From NCBI GenBank assembly GCA_046292465.1, contig JBKBRB010000003.1, positions 1 through 64,000 on the forward strand: DNA of 64,000 nucleotides, given 5' to 3'. Positions 61,203 to 64,000 of this stretch are shown one piece after another. The notes beneath the pieces are model-generated. The model worked only from the letters and a program-made list of their open reading frames with translations. It did no database searches and was not told the origin of the DNA. How positions within the stretch are numbered: the first letter of the stretch is position 1; the number at the start of each line of letters is the position of its first letter. Source of the DNA: JANWWM01 sp046292465. Lineage in GTDB: Bacteria > Bacteroidota > Chlorobiia > Chlorobiales > Thermochlorobacteraceae. The translations under genes were made by a program, and so were the position numbers.

Positions 61203-62705
61203 TTATGCGTGTTCTGACGCAATAAGCGTTGAACTGGTGGCAAGTTCGCGCAGTTCTAATTCCATATCGACGATTTGCTTGATGTTGTGTAAGAACCACT
61301 TATCGATTTTCGTCGAGCGATAAATCTCGTCAATCGTTGCGCCTGCTAAAAGTGCGTGTCGGATGTAGAAAATGCGGTCAGAGGTAGGAATGCTAATGCG
61401 CTCCAAAAGTTCGTGTTTGGCTTTGAACTTGGCTTCGGGCGAAAGGTCGATGATGTTCATTAAGTCTTTGCCGTCTGCGCCTAAGCCAGCACGACCGATT
61501 TCAAGCGAGCGCAAGGCTTTTTGCAAGGCTTCTTTGAAGTTGCGTCCGAAACTCATCACTTCGCCGACGGCTTTCATCTGCACGCCGAGACGGTCTTCGA
61601 CGTTTTTGAATTTCTCGAAATCCCATCGTGGAATTTTCACGACGCAGTAATCAATTGCGGGCTCAAAACTGGCGGGCGTCGTTTTGGTAATGTCGTTCTG
61701 AATTTCGTCGAGCGTATAGCCGACGGCAAGTTTGGCGGCGACTTTGGCAATCGGAAAGCCTGTGGCTTTTGAGGCAAGGGCGGATGAGCGCGAGACGCGC
61801 GGGTTCATTTCAATGACAATCATTCTGCCGTTGTCGGGATTGACAGCGAATTGAATGTTGGAGCCGCCGGTTTCAACGCCGATTTCACGAATAATTTTAA
61901 CTGCCGCGTCGCGCATGTGTTGATATTGGCGGTCGGTCAAGGTTTGTGCAGGCGCAACCGTGATGCTATCGCCGGTATGGACGCCCATCGGGTCAAAGTT
62001 TTCAATCGAGCAAACGATAATGACATTGTCGGCTAAATCGCGAATAACTTCCAACTCAAACTCCTTCCAACCGACGATAGATTCTTCGACGAGCACTTCG
62101 CCAATCGGACTGGCACTCATGCCGCGTCGGACTGTTTCCCAATAGGCTTGTTCGGTTTCGGCAAAGCCGCCGCCCGTGCCGCCCAGCGTGAACGAGGGAC
62201 GAATGATAATCGGCAAGCCAATTTGTTCGAGCGCGTGTTTGGCTTCTTCTTCGCTTCGGACGAAAAAGCCTTTGGCGACTTCCAAGCCGAGTTTTTTCAT
62301 CGCGTCGGCGAAGAGTTCGCGGTTTTCGGCTTTGCGAATGGCGCGCAGTTTTGCGCCGATGAGCTCAACGCCGTTGCGTTCCAAGACGCCCGATTCAGCA
62401 AGTTTGACGGCAACGTTGAGTGCGGTTTGTCCCCCCATCGTGGGCAAAATGGCATCAGGTTTTTCGCGCTCAATAACTTTCTCGACAAATTCAGGCGTGA
62501 TTGGCTCGATGTAGGTGGCGTCGGCAACGTCTAAATCGGTCATAATCGTGGCGGGATTGGAGTTAACGAGAACGACGCGAAACCCCTCTTGCTTTAAGGC
62601 GCGGCAGGCTTGTGTGCCTGAATAATCAAATTCGCAGGCTTGTCCGATGACAATCGGTCCTGCACCGATAACGAGAATGGAATGAAGGTCTTTGCGCTTT
62701 GGCAC
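61203..62705 (-). CDS. carB: Carbamoyl-phosphate synthase large subunit, N-terminal half (split CarB)
   Basis: 500 aa against about 1070 for full CarB. Contains the pre-ATP-grasp start (ILVIGAGPIVIGQACEFDYSGTQAC), the first ATP-grasp domain (RPSFTLGGTGGGFAETE, EMNPRVSRSSALASKATGFPIA) and part of the oligomerisation domain (to about 495). It then ends normally (LIASEHA). The second ATP-grasp domain and the allosteric MGS domain are missing. No continuation is found downstream, where thiD begins. It must work with a separately encoded C-terminal half elsewhere, as in some thermophiles. Confidence 0.9.
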   Translation of the reverse strand: MPKRKDLHSILVIGAGPIVIGQACEFDYSGTQACRALKQEGFRVVLVNSNPATIMTDLDVADATYIEPITPEFVEKVIEREKPDAILPTMGGQTALNVAVKLAESGVLERNGVELIGAKLRAIRKAENRELFADAMKKLGLEVAKGFFVRSEEEAKHALEQIGLPIIIRPSFTLGGTGGGFAETEQAYWETVRRGMSASPIGEVLVEESIVGWKEFELEVIRDLADNVIIVCSIENFDPMGVHTGDSITVAPAQTLTDRQYQHMRDAAVKIIREIGVETGGSNIQFAVNPDNGRMIVIEMNPRVSRSSALASKATGFPIAKVAAKLAVGYTLDEIQNDITKTTPASFEPAIDYCVVKIPRWDFEKFKNVEDRLGVQMKAVGEVMSFGRNFKEALQKALRSLEIGRAGLGADGKDLMNIIDLSPEAKFKAKHELLERISIPTSDRIFYIRHALLAGATIDEIYRSTKIDKWFLHNIKQIVDMELELRELATSSTLIASEHA

Positions 62706-62748
62706 GTGCAGATGAAATGGTAAGCGTTGAAGTGAATAAAGTTCAGCG

Positions 62749-62756
62749 CAAAGTTA
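62749..62756 (-). promoter_or_regulatory. Putative -7 element of carB
   Basis: Minus strand TAACTTTG followed by CGC, 43 nt before the carB ATG. It is the same octamer as upstream of tRNA-Arg. No TTTG is seen at the ideal -33 distance. Confidence 0.35.
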
Positions 62757-62805
62757 CAACTTTTCAACGGAATGTGAATTGCAAGTCAAATTTGGTGAAA
62801 GTAAC

Positions 62806-62836
62806 TTTGTTTATTGCGTGAAAGAGCGTATATTTG
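62806..62836 (+). promoter_or_regulatory. Putative ileS promoter, Bacteroidetes type
   Basis: TTTG at 62806-62809, exactly 19 nt, then TATATTTG at 62829-62836; the ileS ATG is 43 nt further. Fits the TTTG-N19-TAnnTTTG consensus at all fixed positions. Confidence 0.6.
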
Positions 62837-62879
62837 CGCCTTTTTTAAGGCAACGCAATTCAGGCAGTTCATTTTTGGA

Positions 62880-64000
62880 ATGGCAAAATTCAAAGAACTT
62901 TCGTCCGATTTCAGTTACAGTGCACTTGAATCCGAAATCCTCAAATTTTGGAAAGCAAACGGCATCTTTGAGAAGAGCATCATTTCGCGAAATGACGGAA
63001 AAGTGTTTTCGTTTTTTGAAGGTCCGCCCACAGTGAACGGCAAGCCCGGTGTTCATCATGTTTTTTCTCGCACAATTAAAGACCTCGTTTGCCGCTATAA
63101 AACGCTCAAAGGCTATCAAGTGCGCCGCCAAGCCGGGTGGGACACGCACGGTTTGCCTGTTGAAATTGCGGTCGAAAAAAAACTTGGCTTGAAAAATAAA
63201 TCTGCTGTCGAATTATATGGCGTTGCGGAGTTCAATCAAGAAGCACGCGCCCTCGTTTATCATCACATCAAAGACAATCAAGAAGGGTGGGGAAAACTGA
63301 CCGACCAAATGGCGTATTGGTGCGATTTAGAAAACGCCTATATCACTTGTACCAACGACTATATCGAATCCGTTTGGTGGGGCTTAAAGCAAATTTTTGA
63401 AAAAGGATTCATCTACAAAGACTATAAAATCGTCCCGCAAGACCCCAAATCCGAAACCGTTTTAAGTTCGCACGAACTTGCACTTGGCTATAAAGAAGTT
63501 AGAGACCCAAGCGTTTATGTCAAGTTCAAGAAGAAAAATGCGGACGAGTATTTTCTGGTTTGGACAACGACGCCATGGACGCTGATTTCTAATGTTGCGC
63601 TGGCGGTCGGACCGGATATAGATTATGTAAAAGTCAAAACCAAAGACGGCGTATTGATTCTTGCTGAAGCGCGTTTGTCAGTGCTTGGCGCGCCTTCCGA
63701 AGAAAATCCGATTGAAATTCTCGAAAAGTTCAAAGGTAAAGCGTTAGAGTTTCAGGAATACGAACAACTCTTGCCCTACATTTCGGTTCAAGAAAAAGCC
63801 TTTTTCATCTGCGTCGGTGATTTCGTTTCTACATCGGACGGCACGGGCATTGTGCATTGCGCACCTGCCTTTGGTGCAGATGATTACGAGCTTTCTAAAA
63901 AATATCATCTTCCCATGCTTCAGCCGATTGCGCGGAACGGCTGTTTTACAAAAGAAGTCCCGCTTTATGAAGGCGTATTTTTCAAAGATGCCGACAAGGG
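62880..64000 (+). CDS. ileS: Isoleucyl-tRNA synthetase (partial, C-terminus off window)
   Basis: The frame runs from ATG 62880 to the window end (373 codons). N-terminal class I synthetase: FFEGPPTVNGKPGVHHVFSR includes the HIGH-equivalent GVHH, followed by WDTHGLPVEIAVEKKLGL and the start of the editing domain (VWTTTPWTLISNVALAVGP; GTGIVHCAPAFGADDYE). The KMSKS loop and anticodon domain lie beyond the window. It charges tRNA-Ile. Confidence 0.96.
   Translation, partial: MAKFKELSSDFSYSALESEILKFWKANGIFEKSIISRNDGKVFSFFEGPPTVNGKPGVHHVFSRTIKDLVCRYKTLKGYQVRRQAGWDTHGLPVEIAVEKKLGLKNKSAVELYGVAEFNQEARALVYHHIKDNQEGWGKLTDQMAYWCDLENAYITCTNDYIESVWWGLKQIFEKGFIYKDYKIVPQDPKSETVLSSHELALGYKEVRDPSVYVKFKKKNADEYFLVWTTTPWTLISNVALAVGPDIDYVKVKTKDGVLILAEARLSVLGAPSEENPIEILEKFKGKALEFQEYEQLLPYISVQEKAFFICVGDFVSTSDGTGIVHCAPAFGADDYELSKKYHLPMLQPIARNGCFTKEVPLYEGVFFKDADK

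Overview
The window looks like chromosomal DNA from a phototrophic member of the Chlorobi (green sulfur bacterial lineage, Chloroherpeton/Thermochlorobacter-like). This is an inference from four things. The magnesium chelatase genes bchI and bchD imply (bacterio)chlorophyll synthesis. A type IX secretion sortase (PorU) and two cargo proteins with Chlorobi/Ignavibacteria-style sorting tails (YPNPFNPTT ... DVLGRKVATLVN) are present. Bacteroidetes-type promoter elements (TTTG, about 19 nt, TAnnTTTG) are found. FtsY is short. Coding density is high, no gap without a gene exceeds 300 bp, and no insertion sequence, prophage or CRISPR array was seen.

Layout. 1-5.7 kb (mostly minus): an NtrC-type sigma-54 activator cut by the window edge, a tautomerase, tRNA-Arg(CCT), a PfkB kinase and a GH13 enzyme. 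5.8-14.2 kb: peroxiredoxin, a PAS histidine kinase, a double receiver protein, a large secreted subtilase-fold protein and a lone receiver. 14.2-19.5 kb (mostly minus): arginase, accD, UspA, GAPDH, Uma2 nuclease and a thiL with a histidine-rich tail. 19.6-24.4 kb: two tandem, nearly identical MNT-HEPN fusion genes, ftsY and a receiver/coiled-coil/PAS protein with a degenerate receiver. 24.4-28.6 kb: a DUF2256 mini-gene, a redoxin, an SDR, pgi, and an orphan MntA antitoxin followed by a HepT stump.

28.7-35.2 kb is a single-strand gene train ending in a good terminator: DUF350 membrane protein, glutathionylspermidine-synthase-like ATP-grasp enzyme, lipoprotein with a Ser/Gly/Arg tail, a VapBC pair (toxin frameshifted), an acidic unknown protein, a J-domain protein, a YbjN-like protein and PspA. 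It resembles the E. coli yjfIJKLMC gene set and is the best candidate for an incompletely described system.

35.3-42.5 kb: phosphoglucomutase ending in a heptamer repeat tract, then bchI-bchD on the minus strand, divergent from feoA-feoB and a Cys-rich small protein. A dyad overlaps the putative feo promoter. 42.6-53.1 kb: T9SS cargo, a PLD-family nuclease with a probable DNA-binding C-terminus, msrA, an SpsF-like cytidylyltransferase, a GHL10 protein, PTS EIIA, hisS, lgt, glutaredoxin, deoxynucleoside kinase and a DUF4834-like protein. 53.2-64 kb: a BLUF blue-light sensor downstream of porU, small unknown proteins, panC-rsmI-thiD, a half-length carB and, divergently, the start of ileS.

Functional themes are photosynthetic pigment and iron supply, envelope/secretion and membrane-stress functions, oxidative-stress repair (two redoxins, MsrA, UspA), light and phosphorelay signalling, and toxin-antitoxin or conflict modules in several states of decay or duplication. 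All assignments come from reading motifs; no database search was run.
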